A stretch of 38,595 nt of DNA from GAS188 sp035949255. Its GTDB lineage: Bacteria > Pseudomonadota > Alphaproteobacteria > Rhizobiales > Beijerinckiaceae. The translations under genes and the position numbers were made by a program. The notes beneath the pieces were generated by a model. The model saw only the letters and a list, made by a program, of their open reading frames with translations, did no database searches and had not been told where the DNA came from. The stretch is taken from contig DASZIL010000184.1 of NCBI GenBank assembly GCA_035949255.1, positions 1-38,595 on the forward strand, in the 5' to 3' direction. Positions 24,004-32,178 of the stretch are shown piece after piece; positions within the stretch are counted from its first letter, which is position 1, and every line of letters starts with the position of its first letter.

Positions 24004-24702
24004 TCACACCGCCAAATACCTCTCCCTCACGCTCGTCTCCGCCGCGAGCGCGGGGCTCGTGCCGCTCCACACGATCTTGCCCTTCTCGAGGACGAGATGG
24101 CGATCGGCGATTTTCATCATCGCGTCGAGATTCTTGTCGATGAGGAGAATGGCCTGGCCCTCTTGTTTGAGGCGCGTGAGCGCCGTCCAGATCTCGGCTC
24201 GTGCGAGGGGAGCGAGGCCCTCCGTTGCCTCGTCGAGGATGAGGAGCTTGGGATTCGTCATCAAGGCCCGTCCGATGGCGAGCATTTGTTGTTCGCCACC
24301 GGAAAGCTGCCAGCCGAGATGGCGGCGGCGTTCGGCGAGGCGGGGAAACAGGCTCTCGACGCGTTCGAGCGTCCAGCGAGGCGGCCCGAAGCGGGAGGCG
24401 GCCGTCGCCACGAGGTTCTCCTCGACCGTCAAGGCGGGAAACACCTGGCGGCCCTCCGGCACGAGGCCGATGCCCGCTTGCGCGACGCGAAAGGGCGGCG
24501 CGCCGGTGAGCGCGTGGCCTTCGAAGCTCACGGTCCCGGAGCTCGGCCGCAACAACCCCATGATGGCCTTCACCAGCGTGGTCTTGCCCATGCCATTGCG
24601 GCCAAGCAAAGTGACGACCTCCGCGGCTTCGACCTTGAGGTCGACGCCGAAGAGTACGCGCGCCGTGTCGTAGCCCGCTTCGAGCTTGTCGACGCTCAAC
24701 AT
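24004..24702 (-). CDS. livF: Branched-chain amino acid-type ABC transporter ATPase LivF
   Basis: A 232-residue ATPase of the HAAT (hydrophobic amino acid transport) family: LSVDKLEAGYDTARVLFGVDL start, Walker A GRNGMGKTT, signature LSGGEQQML, Walker B LLILDEATEGLAP (the LivF-specific EGLAP), then LLIDKNLDAMM in place of the usual VEQ segment. ATG 24702 lies 32 bp after the livG stop. It is the last gene of livHMGF. The substrate may be branched-chain amino acids, short amides, urea or aromatic acids; family members vary and there is no binding protein here to decide. Confidence 0.9.
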   Translation of the reverse strand: MLSVDKLEAGYDTARVLFGVDLKVEAAEVVTLLGRNGMGKTTLVKAIMGLLRPSSGTVSFEGHALTGAPPFRVAQAGIGLVPEGRQVFPALTVEENLVATAASRFGPPRWTLERVESLFPRLAERRRHLGWQLSGGEQQMLAIGRALMTNPKLLILDEATEGLAPLARAEIWTALTRLKQEGQAILLIDKNLDAMMKIADRHLVLEKGKIVWSGTSPALAAETSVRERYLAV

Positions 24703-24734
24703 GAAAGTGGGTTCCGCAAGGGCTGCAGCATGGT

Positions 24735-25484
24735 TCAGCCCGCCTCGCCGAGATAGGCGGCGCGCACTTGCGCATCGGCACGCACGGCGTCGGGTTTACC
24801 CGTGGCGATCATGCTTCCGTTGACGAGGACGCTGATGCGGTCCGCAAGCGCGAACACCGCCTGCATGTCGTGCTCGACGAGAAGGATCGTGCAGCGTGCC
24901 TTGAGGGCGCGCAGGATCGCGACCAGCGCCTCGCTTTCGCTCGCACCGGCGCCTGCCATCGGCTCGTCGAGAAGAAGAAGCTTCGGTTTGAGGGCGAGCG
25001 CGATGGCAAGCTCGAGGCCGCGCTTCTCGCCATGCGAGAGCGTGCCGGCGAGTGTTTGCGCCCGCTCGGCGAGGCCGAGAAGAGCGAGCGCCTCCATGGC
25101 CTCCTGGTTGAGCCTGGAGTCGCGCGCCGCGTCGCCGAAGAAGCGCAGGCTCGATCCCGACCGCGATTGCACGGCGAGCGCGACATTCTCGAGCGCGGTG
25201 AAGCGCGGCAGGATCGAGGTGATCTGAAAGCTCCGCACGAGGCCGCGGCGCGCGCGCGCGTGCATCGGCAAGCCGGTCACCTCCTCGCCGTCGAAGACGA
25301 TGCGCCCGCTGTCGCTCGCGAGCGAGCCCGAGAGCTGGTGGATGAGGCTCGTCTTGCCGGCGCCATTCGGCCCGATGAGCGCGTGCAGCTCGCCCTGGGT
25401 AATGTCGAGCGAGACCGTGTCGGTGACGCGCAGCGCGCCGAAGCTCTTGGTCACGCGATCGAGCGTCAGCAAGGTCTCAGCCAT
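24735..25484 (-). CDS. livG: Branched-chain amino acid-type ABC transporter ATPase LivG
   Basis: A 249-residue ATPase with LTLDRVTKSFGALRVTDTVSL, Walker A GPNGAGKTSL, the LivG insert RGLVRSFQITSILPRFTALENV, signature LSHGEKRGLELA and Walker B LLLLDEPMAGAG. The LivG C-terminal end, DAVRADAQVRAAYLGE, is present. ATG 25484 overlaps the end of livM by 8 bp. Pairs with LivF to power the LivH/LivM channel. Confidence 0.92.
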   Translation of the reverse strand: MAETLLTLDRVTKSFGALRVTDTVSLDITQGELHALIGPNGAGKTSLIHQLSGSLASDSGRIVFDGEEVTGLPMHARARRGLVRSFQITSILPRFTALENVALAVQSRSGSSLRFFGDAARDSRLNQEAMEALALLGLAERAQTLAGTLSHGEKRGLELAIALALKPKLLLLDEPMAGAGASESEALVAILRALKARCTILLVEHDMQAVFALADRISVLVNGSMIATGKPDAVRADAQVRAAYLGEAG

Positions 25485-26460
25485 GGCGGCGGCCCGTGAG
25501 CATGCCGAGAAGGCCGCCGCGCGCGAAGAGCACCACGAGAATGAGGAAGGGCCCGAAGATCACGCGCCAATGCTCGGTGAAGCCCGAGAGCACCTCTTCG
25601 GCGAGCACGACGAAGACCGCGCCCAGAATGGCGCCATCGAGGGAGGCCATGCCGCCGAGCATGACCATGATGATGAGATCCCCCGAGCGCTGCCAGGTCA
25701 TGAAGGCGGGGCTCACGAATTCGGATTGCTCGGCGAGGAGAAAGCCCGCGAGCCCCGCCATCATCCCCGAGATCGCGTAGGCAGTGAGGCGAAACGGGTA
25801 GGGGTTGAAGCCGATCGCGGCCATGCGCGTCTCATTGTCCTTGGCGCCGCGCAACACGCGCCCGAAACGCGAGCGCACCACGGCGCGCGCGAAGAGGTAG
25901 ACGGCGAGAAGCATCGCGAGCGACAGATAGTAGAAGACGCGGTTGTCAGCGAGGAGGTCTCGCCCGAGGAGGGTCGCGCGGTTCGCGAGCGTCAGCCCGT
26001 CGTCGCCGCCGTAGGCCTTGAGCGAATTCGCCACGAAATAGGCCATCTGGCCGAAGGCAAGCGTGATCATGATGAAATGCACGCCGCGCGTCTTGAGCGA
26101 GACCGCGCCGGTCGCGAGCGCGAAGAGGCCGCTCGCGGCAAGCGCGGCGAAGAGCCCGATGAAGCCGTCGTCGATGCCGCTCGCCGTGAGGATGCCGGCC
26201 GCATAGGCGCCGATGCCGATGAAGGCCGCGTGGCCGAAGCTCACGAGCCCGCCGCATCCGAGCGCGAGATCGAGCCCGAGCGCCGCGATGGCGAAGATGA
26301 TGCAGCGCGTAAAGAGCGCCAGCACATAGCGCTCGGCGCCGAGGAACCCGAGAAGCGGCGCGAGCGCGAGCGCCACGAAAAGAAGCACCGGCACGATGAG
26401 GCGCGCGCGATCCGGCGGCGCGAGTTGCGTCGTGGGCATCGGGGTCGCGAAATCCTGCAT
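25477..26460 (-). CDS. livM: Branched-chain amino acid-type ABC transporter permease LivM
   Basis: A 327-residue inner-membrane permease with about nine helices. The LivM signature is present: ALGLDLALGCGGLVSFGHAAFIGIGAYAAG near residues 60-90, and the EAA-like loop FGRVLRGAKDNETRMAAIGFNPYPFRL. I chose ATG 26460. A TTG at 26466 overlaps the livH stop (TTGA) and would add two residues; either is possible. Together with LivH it forms the transmembrane path. Confidence 0.9.
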   Translation of the reverse strand: MQDFATPMPTTQLAPPDRARLIVPVLLFVALALAPLLGFLGAERYVLALFTRCIIFAIAALGLDLALGCGGLVSFGHAAFIGIGAYAAGILTASGIDDGFIGLFAALAASGLFALATGAVSLKTRGVHFIMITLAFGQMAYFVANSLKAYGGDDGLTLANRATLLGRDLLADNRVFYYLSLAMLLAVYLFARAVVRSRFGRVLRGAKDNETRMAAIGFNPYPFRLTAYAISGMMAGLAGFLLAEQSEFVSPAFMTWQRSGDLIIMVMLGGMASLDGAILGAVFVVLAEEVLSGFTEHWRVIFGPFLILVVLFARGGLLGMLTGRRHG

Positions 26461-26462
26461 CC

Positions 26463-27383
26463 TCAACCCCGCGCGGGAAAGAGGCCGGCGGGCTTGAAGA
26501 AGAGCACCGCCGCCATCAGCACATAGATCAGCGTGGAGGCGAGCGCCGGCCCTGCCTGGTTGGCGGCGGAGGACGAGAGCACATGGCGCAAAACGTCGCT
26601 CGCGAAGGAGCGCCCGAGCGTGTCGACGAGGCCGACGAGGAGCGCCGCGATGAAGGCGCCGCGCACCGAGCCGATGCCGCCGATGACGATCACCACGAAG
26701 GCGAGGATCAGGAGATTATCGCCCATGTTCGGCTCGACCGCGAAGATCGGCGCGACCATGGCGCCCGCGAAGCCGGCGAGCATGGTGCCGAGGCCGAAGA
26801 TGACCATGAACAAGCGTCCGATATCGACGCCGAGCGCCGAGACCATCGGCGCGTTCGAGGCGCCGGCGCGCAGCAACATGCCGACGCGGGTGTGATTGAC
26901 GAGCAGGTAGAGGAGGATCGCGACGCCGATTCCTGCGCCGATCACGACGAGGCGATAAACCGGATAAAGGAGCCCGGGCATCAAGGGGATCGCGCCGGAC
27001 AGCGCCTGCGGCATCGGCAGGGTGAGGGAGCCCGAGCCGTAGATCATCCGCACGGCTTCGGTGAGGAAAAGGATCACGCCGAAGGTCGCGAGCACCTGGT
27101 CGAGGTGGTCACGCGCGTAAAGATGGCGAAAGATCACGGCCTCGAGCAGGAGGCCGAACACCAGCGCGCCGACGAGCGCCAGGATGAGCGCCAGCAGAAA
27201 ATTCTGTGTGAGCCCATAGGCGGTGACGGCGAAATAGGCGCCGAGCATGTATTGCACGCCATGCGCCAGGTTGATGAAGTCCATCACCCCGAACACGAGC
27301 GTAAGGCCGGCCGCGATCAAGAAGAGGAGCACGCCGAGCTGCACCCCGTTGAGCGTCTGTACCGCAAGGAGGGCCGTCGACAT
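26463..27383 (-). CDS. livH: Branched-chain amino acid-type ABC transporter permease LivH
   Basis: A 306-residue inner-membrane permease starting MSTALLAVQTLNGVQLGVLLFLIA, with the LivH motifs AAGLTLVFGVMDFINLAHG and LLRAGASNAPMVSALGVDIGRL (the EAA loop). ATG 27383 follows a strong ribosome-binding site (AGGGAGGGG); the open frame extends 16 codons upstream without family sequence. It is the first gene of livHMGF. The upstream neighbour is a chloride channel gene, not livK, so the operon lacks its binding protein. Confidence 0.92.
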   Translation of the reverse strand: MSTALLAVQTLNGVQLGVLLFLIAAGLTLVFGVMDFINLAHGVQYMLGAYFAVTAYGLTQNFLLALILALVGALVFGLLLEAVIFRHLYARDHLDQVLATFGVILFLTEAVRMIYGSGSLTLPMPQALSGAIPLMPGLLYPVYRLVVIGAGIGVAILLYLLVNHTRVGMLLRAGASNAPMVSALGVDIGRLFMVIFGLGTMLAGFAGAMVAPIFAVEPNMGDNLLILAFVVIVIGGIGSVRGAFIAALLVGLVDTLGRSFASDVLRHVLSSSAANQAGPALASTLIYVLMAAVLFFKPAGLFPARG

Positions 27384-27563
27384 GAGCGGTGCGCCCCTCC
27401 CTGGGCGGCGGTTGCGCGGCTGCGTCGCCACGCGTCGCGACGAGAATAAGCAAAGCTTCGGTGAGCGCGCAACGGGAAGCGAGGCTCCGTGAGGGCTCCA
27501 AGGGGAGGGCGGGAGCGTGAGGAGCGCCGCGCTTCCCCCGACGGCGCCGGGGGCGGCGGGGGG

Positions 27564-29402
27564 CTACACCTCGCCCAAGGCCTCTCGGCGGTGGCGGTCG
27601 AGCTCGGCGCTGTAGCGGCGCAGCACATGGGCTTCCGTGAGGAGGCCGACGATGCGGCGCGTATCGCGCGTATCGACCACCGCGATCGAGTCGGTCTCGA
27701 GTCGGTCGAAATCGCGCGCCGCCTCCTTGGCGTTCATGGACGGCAGGAGCATGTCGTCGCGCTGATAGGCGAGATCCTCGATGAGCCCCGCCGATCCCAA
27801 GGTGTCGAGCTCATGGGAATGCACGGTCGCAACCTCGACGAGCCCCGCGTAACGGCCCGCTTCATCGGCCGCGATCACGGTCTTCGCCGAGCCGAGCGGG
27901 AATTTCTCGCGGAAGGCCTCGAAGCTCATGTTGTTGCGCACGATGGGCACGTCGCGGCGCATGAGGCTGTCGACGGTGAGCGAGCGGATCCAGCCGACAT
28001 CCTGAGCGCTGCGGATCGACTCGCCGCGCAAATGGAAGCGCCAGGTGGCGAAGGAATAGCCGAAGGTCTCGCGCGCCGTGAGGGAGGCCGCGAGCACGCA
28101 CAGCATCACCACGCCGGCCATGCCGAAATCGCCGGTGACCTCGAGCGCGAGCACGATCATCGTCAACGGCGCGCCGATGACGGCGGCGGCAAGCCCGCTC
28201 ATCGCCGCGACGGCGAAGAGCGGAATGGCCTCGGGCGCCGCGGCGCCGCCGAGCACGAGCAAGCCGCCATAGAGCTTGCCGAGCACTATTCCGAGAAACA
28301 GCGAGGCGAAGAACAAGCCGCCGCGAAATCCTGAACCGATCGAGACGGCGGCGGCGACCGACTTCAGCACGACGACGAGAGCGAGGAAGGAGAGAGTCTG
28401 CTCCGTGCGAATGGCGAATTGCAGCGCGCCATGGCCGGCCGAGAGCACCTGGGTGGTGATCTGCGCCAAAAGACCAACCACGATGCCGCCAAGCGCAGGG
28501 CGCAGCCAGACCGGAATCCAGGCCTGGCGCATCGTCTGCTCGACGAGCGTCACGAGCCGCATGATGAGGATGCCGGCTCCGGCGCAAACGATGCCGAGGA
28601 GCAGCATGAGCGGGTAGTGGCTGAGATCCACGGTCGGCACCGCGATCGCCACCACGAAGGCGGGTTGCCACAGAGCGCGCGCGACCAGCGTGCCCATGAA
28701 GGCCGCAACCGCGACGGGCGCGAGCGTCGCGATCGTGTAAAGGCCGATGATCAGCTCGAAGGCATAAGCCGAGGCCGCGAGCGGTGCGTCGAAGGCGGCC
28801 GCGATCGCGCCCGCGGCCCCGCAACCGACGAGGGTGCGCAGGTCATTGCGGCGCAGCCCGAAGAACTGGCCGAGGCGCGAGGCGACGCCCGAGCCGATCT
28901 GGGTATAGCCGGCCTCGAGCCCGATGGAGGCACCAAAGCTGTTCGAGATCACGTTCTGGAGGGCGACGATGAAGCTGTCTGTGAGCGACAACCGTCCGCC
29001 ATGGAGCGCATTCGCCTCGATCGGGTCGACCGGGATGCGCTCACGCCATTGCGAATAGGCCCAGAGAACCACGCCGAGCACGGCCCCGCCCACGGCGGGG
29101 GCGAAGAGCGAGGAGAGGAGCGGCAGGCTCGGCGCGCCGCTCACCCCCGTGTGCGAGTTGACGTGGAAGATCAGGCGATGCGCGATCACCACGATATAGG
29201 ACATGCCGCAAACCAAGGCGCCGGCAAGCCCCCCGGCGACGGCCGCGAGCGCGGTGAGCCACACCTCGCTCGTGCGCACCAGGGCGCGCAAATGGTCGGG
29301 TGCGCGGCGCAAGCTGAAGGGTGCCCGCGAAATCGCGCGGCCCGCCGCGGTGACGCGTGCATGGAGATGCGAACGAGCCGAGAAGACAGCGTCGAAGTTC
29401 AT
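27564..29402 (-). CDS. ClC-family chloride channel/antiporter with C-terminal CBS domains
   Basis: A 612-residue inner-membrane protein with the ClC fold (about residues 45-455) and a CBS-type cytoplasmic tail (about 470-605: SLMRRDVPIVRNNMSFEAF and DMLLPSMNAKEAARDFDRLE). The usual G-R/K-E-G-P filter loop is G-L-E-A-G-Y here (residues 161-166). The Glu at 163 corresponds to the gating glutamate of E. coli ClcA, while the Pro is replaced. The later GSGFRGGLFFASLFLG loop is well conserved. The subfamily may carry chloride, fluoride or nitrate-like anions; this is not decidable here. ATG 29402 is preferred to the TTG at 29411. It has its own 470-bp upstream region. Confidence 0.87.
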   Translation of the reverse strand: MNFDAVFSARSHLHARVTAAGRAISRAPFSLRRAPDHLRALVRTSEVWLTALAAVAGGLAGALVCGMSYIVVIAHRLIFHVNSHTGVSGAPSLPLLSSLFAPAVGGAVLGVVLWAYSQWRERIPVDPIEANALHGGRLSLTDSFIVALQNVISNSFGASIGLEAGYTQIGSGVASRLGQFFGLRRNDLRTLVGCGAAGAIAAAFDAPLAASAYAFELIIGLYTIATLAPVAVAAFMGTLVARALWQPAFVVAIAVPTVDLSHYPLMLLLGIVCAGAGILIMRLVTLVEQTMRQAWIPVWLRPALGGIVVGLLAQITTQVLSAGHGALQFAIRTEQTLSFLALVVVLKSVAAAVSIGSGFRGGLFFASLFLGIVLGKLYGGLLVLGGAAAPEAIPLFAVAAMSGLAAAVIGAPLTMIVLALEVTGDFGMAGVVMLCVLAASLTARETFGYSFATWRFHLRGESIRSAQDVGWIRSLTVDSLMRRDVPIVRNNMSFEAFREKFPLGSAKTVIAADEAGRYAGLVEVATVHSHELDTLGSAGLIEDLAYQRDDMLLPSMNAKEAARDFDRLETDSIAVVDTRDTRRIVGLLTEAHVLRRYSAELDRHRREALGEV

Positions 29403-29666
29403 CGCCGTCAAAACAACGCCATGGGTCGGGCCCGAAAGCCCGCCCTTGAGGGATCCTCCGCTCCTAAGCGGCTTACCACCATGAATGCAATGATTTTTAT
29501 GAACGGCCGATGACCGCGTTGCGGCGCCTTTGAGACGGGGGGCTCACTTTTTCTGTGGACGGGACATCGAGGGCGAAACTCGGCGGGCGCGGCCGTGCCG
29601 TCGCCGCTCCACTTCGGTCGGAGCGCGCCTTGCGTCGGCCAGGCCTGCTCCAAACGAAAGCATTTC

Positions 29667-29684
29667 TTGACCATAATGGTACAA
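29667..29684. promoter_or_regulatory. Operator-like palindrome upstream of the ClC gene
   Basis: TTG-ACCAT-A-ATGGT-a-CAA is symmetric over 8 bp per arm with a central A and one extra base. It lies 265 bp before the ClC start codon in otherwise GC-rich DNA. The binding protein is unknown. Confidence 0.35.
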
Positions 29685-29842
29685 TTCCGAATGGCGCCGC
29701 GGAATGTTGCAAACCGGCGACCGGAAGCTCGGGCGCGGTGCCGGCAAGGCGGCCTCTCGGCTTCTTCCATTCAGGACACGTCGTCGCCCGCCGAGGATTT
29801 AGCGGCGGTGTCGGACAAGTGGGGCGCTGCTCGTTCGTCCCG

Positions 29843-29863
29843 CGCGCGACGGCGTGTCGCGCG
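29843..29863 (-). terminator. Stem-loop after the second RidA gene
   Basis: CGCGCGAC (29843-29850) and GTCGCGCG (29856-29863) are perfectly complementary around a 5-nt loop and lie 10 bp past the end of the ridA gene on the minus strand. The downstream side lacks a T-run, so it may be an mRNA-end stabiliser or a Rho-assisted stop. Confidence 0.4.
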
Positions 29864-29872
29864 GTCGCAAAG

Positions 29873-30265
29873 TCACTTCTTGGAGAGGCGCGCCGTGACC
29901 TCGATCTCGACCTTCATCTCGGGCTTGAGCAGGCCGGCCACGACGAGCATGGTGGAGGCCGGGCGGATGGAGCGCAGGCGCTCGCCGCAGACGCGCAGCA
30001 CGGGCTCCTGGAAGCTCGAGTCGGTGACGTAGTAGGTGGCGCGCACCATGCTTTCCATCGATGAGCCTGCGTCGGCGAGCACCTTGGCGATGGTCGAAAA
30101 GCAGTTTCGCGTCTGCTCCGTCACATCCTCCGGCATTTCCATCTTGGCGTAATCATAGCCGGTGGTGCCGGCGACGAAGACGTAATCGCCGTCGACCACC
30201 GCGCGCGAATAACCGTAGGCGGCCTCGAAAGGTGAGCCGGTGGAGATCAGTCGACGTTTGGCCAT
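29873..30265 (-). CDS. RidA family enamine/imine deaminase (second of two)
   Basis: A 130-residue protein of the RidA superfamily: STGSPFEAAYGYSRAVVDGDYVFVAGTTG, a central QTRNCFSTIAKVLADAGSSME helix region, VRATYYVTD, and the C-terminal IRPASTMLVVAGLLKPEMKVEIEVTA. RPAST lies at the position of the catalytic-site Arg segment, with Arg two residues before Ala-Ser as in several Rid subfamilies. ATG 30265 follows a strong ribosome-binding site (GGGAGGA). It is last in an apparent series of an FAD oxidase, an MFS transporter and this gene. RidA proteins hydrolyse imines released by such oxidases, so the context supports a real role here. Confidence 0.87.
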   Translation of the reverse strand: MAKRRLISTGSPFEAAYGYSRAVVDGDYVFVAGTTGYDYAKMEMPEDVTEQTRNCFSTIAKVLADAGSSMESMVRATYYVTDSSFQEPVLRVCGERLRSIRPASTMLVVAGLLKPEMKVEIEVTARLSKK

Positions 30266-30399
30266 GGCATTCCTCCCTCGCCGGAACGGCTGGATGAAGG
30301 AGTTTTCGAGGCTTTGCAATGGGAGGGTGTCGGCTCCCGGCACTCAGGGTTTGCCGCGGCTCCCTTCTCCGCTCGCGATGGGGCGCTTGGCTTAGCCTC

Positions 30400-31884
30400 T
30401 CAGGCAAGTGCCGAAAGCGGCGTCGCGACCTCCTCGAGAGGCTTGCGCTCGGCGCGCACCGCGAAGAGGGCGGCGACGATGGCGGCGCCCAGCATCAACA
30501 CCGCGCCGAACGCATATCCCGCGAAAACCGAGGCGCGCGAGCCGCTCTCGATCAGCGCGCCGAAGAGCAGAGGGGCGACCACGCCGCCGAGCCCTGTGCC
30601 GATGGCGTAGAAGACCGCGATCGCGAGCGCGCGAATCTCGAGCGGGAAGGTCTCGCTCACCGTGAGATAGGCGGCGCTCGCCGCGGGCGACGCAAAAAAG
30701 AAGATCACCATCCAGGCGAGCGTCTGGCCGGAGGCCGACAAGAGCCCGGCGGCGAAGAGGGCGCCGCAGGCGAGAAGCAGCACGCCCGACAAGGCATAGG
30801 TCGAGGCGATCATGACGCGGCGCCCGAGCGTGTCGAAGAGGCGGCCGAGGAGGAGGGGCCCCAGAAAATTGCCGAGCGCGAAAGGCAGGATATACCAGCC
30901 GACATCGGCGGAGCTGACCGCATAGAATTTCGTGAGCACCAGGGCGTAGGTGAAGAAGATCGCGTTGTAGAAGAAGGCTTGCGCGGCCATCAGCGCGAGG
31001 CCGACCAAGCTGCGCTGGCGGTGGCGGCGAAAGAGCGTGACGAAGACTTCCTTGAGCGGCGTGTGGCTGCGGGCCTTGAGCCGGATCGCGGCGTTGGCCT
31101 CGACCGGCGCAAGCACATGTCCGGCGGCGCGGAACCTCGCCTCGATGCCCTCGGCGACGACGCGCGCCTGCGCCTCACGGCCATGCAGCGCGAGCCAGCG
31201 CGGGCTTTCGGGAATCCACATGCGCATGAGGAAGACGACGAGGCCGAGCGCCGCGCCGATGAGGAAGCAGACGCGCCACCCTGTCTCGGGATTGATGATG
31301 TGCGGATCGAGGAGCACGATCGCGGCGCCCGCGCCGAGCGCGGCGCCGATCCAGAAGCTGCCGTTGATCACGAGATCGGTGAAGCCGCGGTAACGGGCCG
31401 GCACCAGCTCCTGGATGGTCGAGTTGATCGCCGTATACTCGCCGCCGATGCCGGCGCCGGTGAGGAAGCGGAAGAGCCAGAAGCTCCATCCGCTCCATGA
31501 CAAGCCGGTGAGCGCGGTCGCCGTGAGGTAAACCGCGATGGTGGTGAAAAACAGCCTCTTGCGGCCGAGCCGGTCGGTGAGCCAGCCGAAGAACAACGCG
31601 CCGCCGACGGCGCCGAGAAGATAGGCGCTTCCGGCGATGCCCACATCGCGGTCGCTGAAATCGAGCGCCGGGCTCTCCTTCAGCGCGCCCGCGACCGAGC
31701 CCGCGAGCGTCACCTCGAGGCCATCGAGGATCCAGGTGATGCCGAGCGCGACGACGACGAGCGTGTGGAAACGCCCCCAAGGCAGGCGCTCGAGCCGCGC
31801 CGGAATATCGGTCGAGAACTCGCGCGGCGAAGAGGTTTGCGACGCCTCGCGCGACGCGCTCCTCTCCTCTCTGTTCTGCCCCAT
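30400..31884 (-). CDS. MFS transporter, sugar-porter/metabolite-H+ symporter type
   Basis: A 494-residue membrane protein with 12 predicted helices. Markers are DGLEVTLAG in helix 1, DRLGRKRLFF between helices 2 and 3, GGEYTAINSTIQELVPARYRG in the helix 4-5 region, PESPRWLALHGR before the central loop, and DTLGRRVMIAS in the second half. The closest characterised groups carry sugars, aromatic acids, organic acids or betaines. The 30-residue N-terminal tail is hydrophilic. Substrate unknown; neighbours (an amine/amino-acid oxidase and RidA) suggest an amine or amino-acid derivative. No strong ribosome-binding site is seen before ATG 31884. Confidence 0.87.
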   Translation of the reverse strand: MGQNREERSASREASQTSSPREFSTDIPARLERLPWGRFHTLVVVALGITWILDGLEVTLAGSVAGALKESPALDFSDRDVGIAGSAYLLGAVGGALFFGWLTDRLGRKRLFFTTIAVYLTATALTGLSWSGWSFWLFRFLTGAGIGGEYTAINSTIQELVPARYRGFTDLVINGSFWIGAALGAGAAIVLLDPHIINPETGWRVCFLIGAALGLVVFLMRMWIPESPRWLALHGREAQARVVAEGIEARFRAAGHVLAPVEANAAIRLKARSHTPLKEVFVTLFRRHRQRSLVGLALMAAQAFFYNAIFFTYALVLTKFYAVSSADVGWYILPFALGNFLGPLLLGRLFDTLGRRVMIASTYALSGVLLLACGALFAAGLLSASGQTLAWMVIFFFASPAASAAYLTVSETFPLEIRALAIAVFYAIGTGLGGVVAPLLFGALIESGSRASVFAGYAFGAVLMLGAAIVAALFAVRAERKPLEEVATPLSALA

Positions 31885-32043
31885 GGCCTGACCGCTTTCT
31901 CGATGCGTGGGCGGGAGCCTCGCGCCCGATCTTGAACGCCCCGATCATCGATAGATAGCGGGGATGGGCGTTTCGGCGAGGTCGCGGGCTTGTTTGGCAA
32001 GGGAAGACGTCCTGCGCGTCGCCGCGGAGGACAAGGTTGTGTC

Positions 32044-32149
32044 GCCCCCGAGGCTTAGCGAAGCGAGCCAAGGGAATGGGGGCCAGAAGCCGGTCGGGAA
32101 AAATGGATTCCCTTTCCCTCGCGCTCCTTTGGAGCGCGAGGCCGGGAAT
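32044..32149. repeat. Composite of two palindromes between oxidase and transporter genes
   Basis: The first has GCCCCC (32044-32049) facing GGGGGC (32078-32083), with GGCT (32052-32055) facing AGCC (32066-32069) inside. The second has a perfect 11-bp stem CCTCGCGCTCC (32117-32127) and GGAGCGCGAGG (32131-32141) around TTT, framed by ATTCCC (32107-32112) and GGGAAT (32144-32149). Paired palindromes of this form are typical of bacterial interspersed mosaic/REP elements. The second is stable enough to affect transcript ends between the oxidase and transporter genes. Confidence 0.7.
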
Positions 32150-32178
32150 GACAGCCGGGAATAACACTGTGCAGTGCC

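Larger units (their letters stand above)
29403..29872. other. 470-bp noncoding region between ClC and ridA genes
   Basis: No frame here shows a recognisable protein. An 11-bp palindrome ACCATAATGGT (29670-29680) sits inside TTG (29667-29669) and CAA (29682-29684), which extend the symmetry with one bulged base; it looks like a repressor site. A perfect 8-bp stem-loop (CGCGCGAC 29843-29850, loop GGCGT, GTCGCGCG 29856-29863) lies 10 bp beyond the ridA stop and may end that transcript, although no T-tract follows. Confidence 0.5.

Noticed and set aside
23898..24007. CRISPR-like array
   Set aside because: The unit is 7 bp with no spacers and no cas genes are in the window; it is a simple tandem repeat.
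26583..27449. 288-codon plus-strand frame opposite livH
   Set aside because: Antisense of livH, with Glu/His/Arg-rich low-complexity translation and no recognisable domain.
29408..29770. 120-codon minus-strand frame in the region upstream of the ClC gene
   Set aside because: No ribosome-binding site, no domain pattern and mixed codon bias; treated as noncoding.
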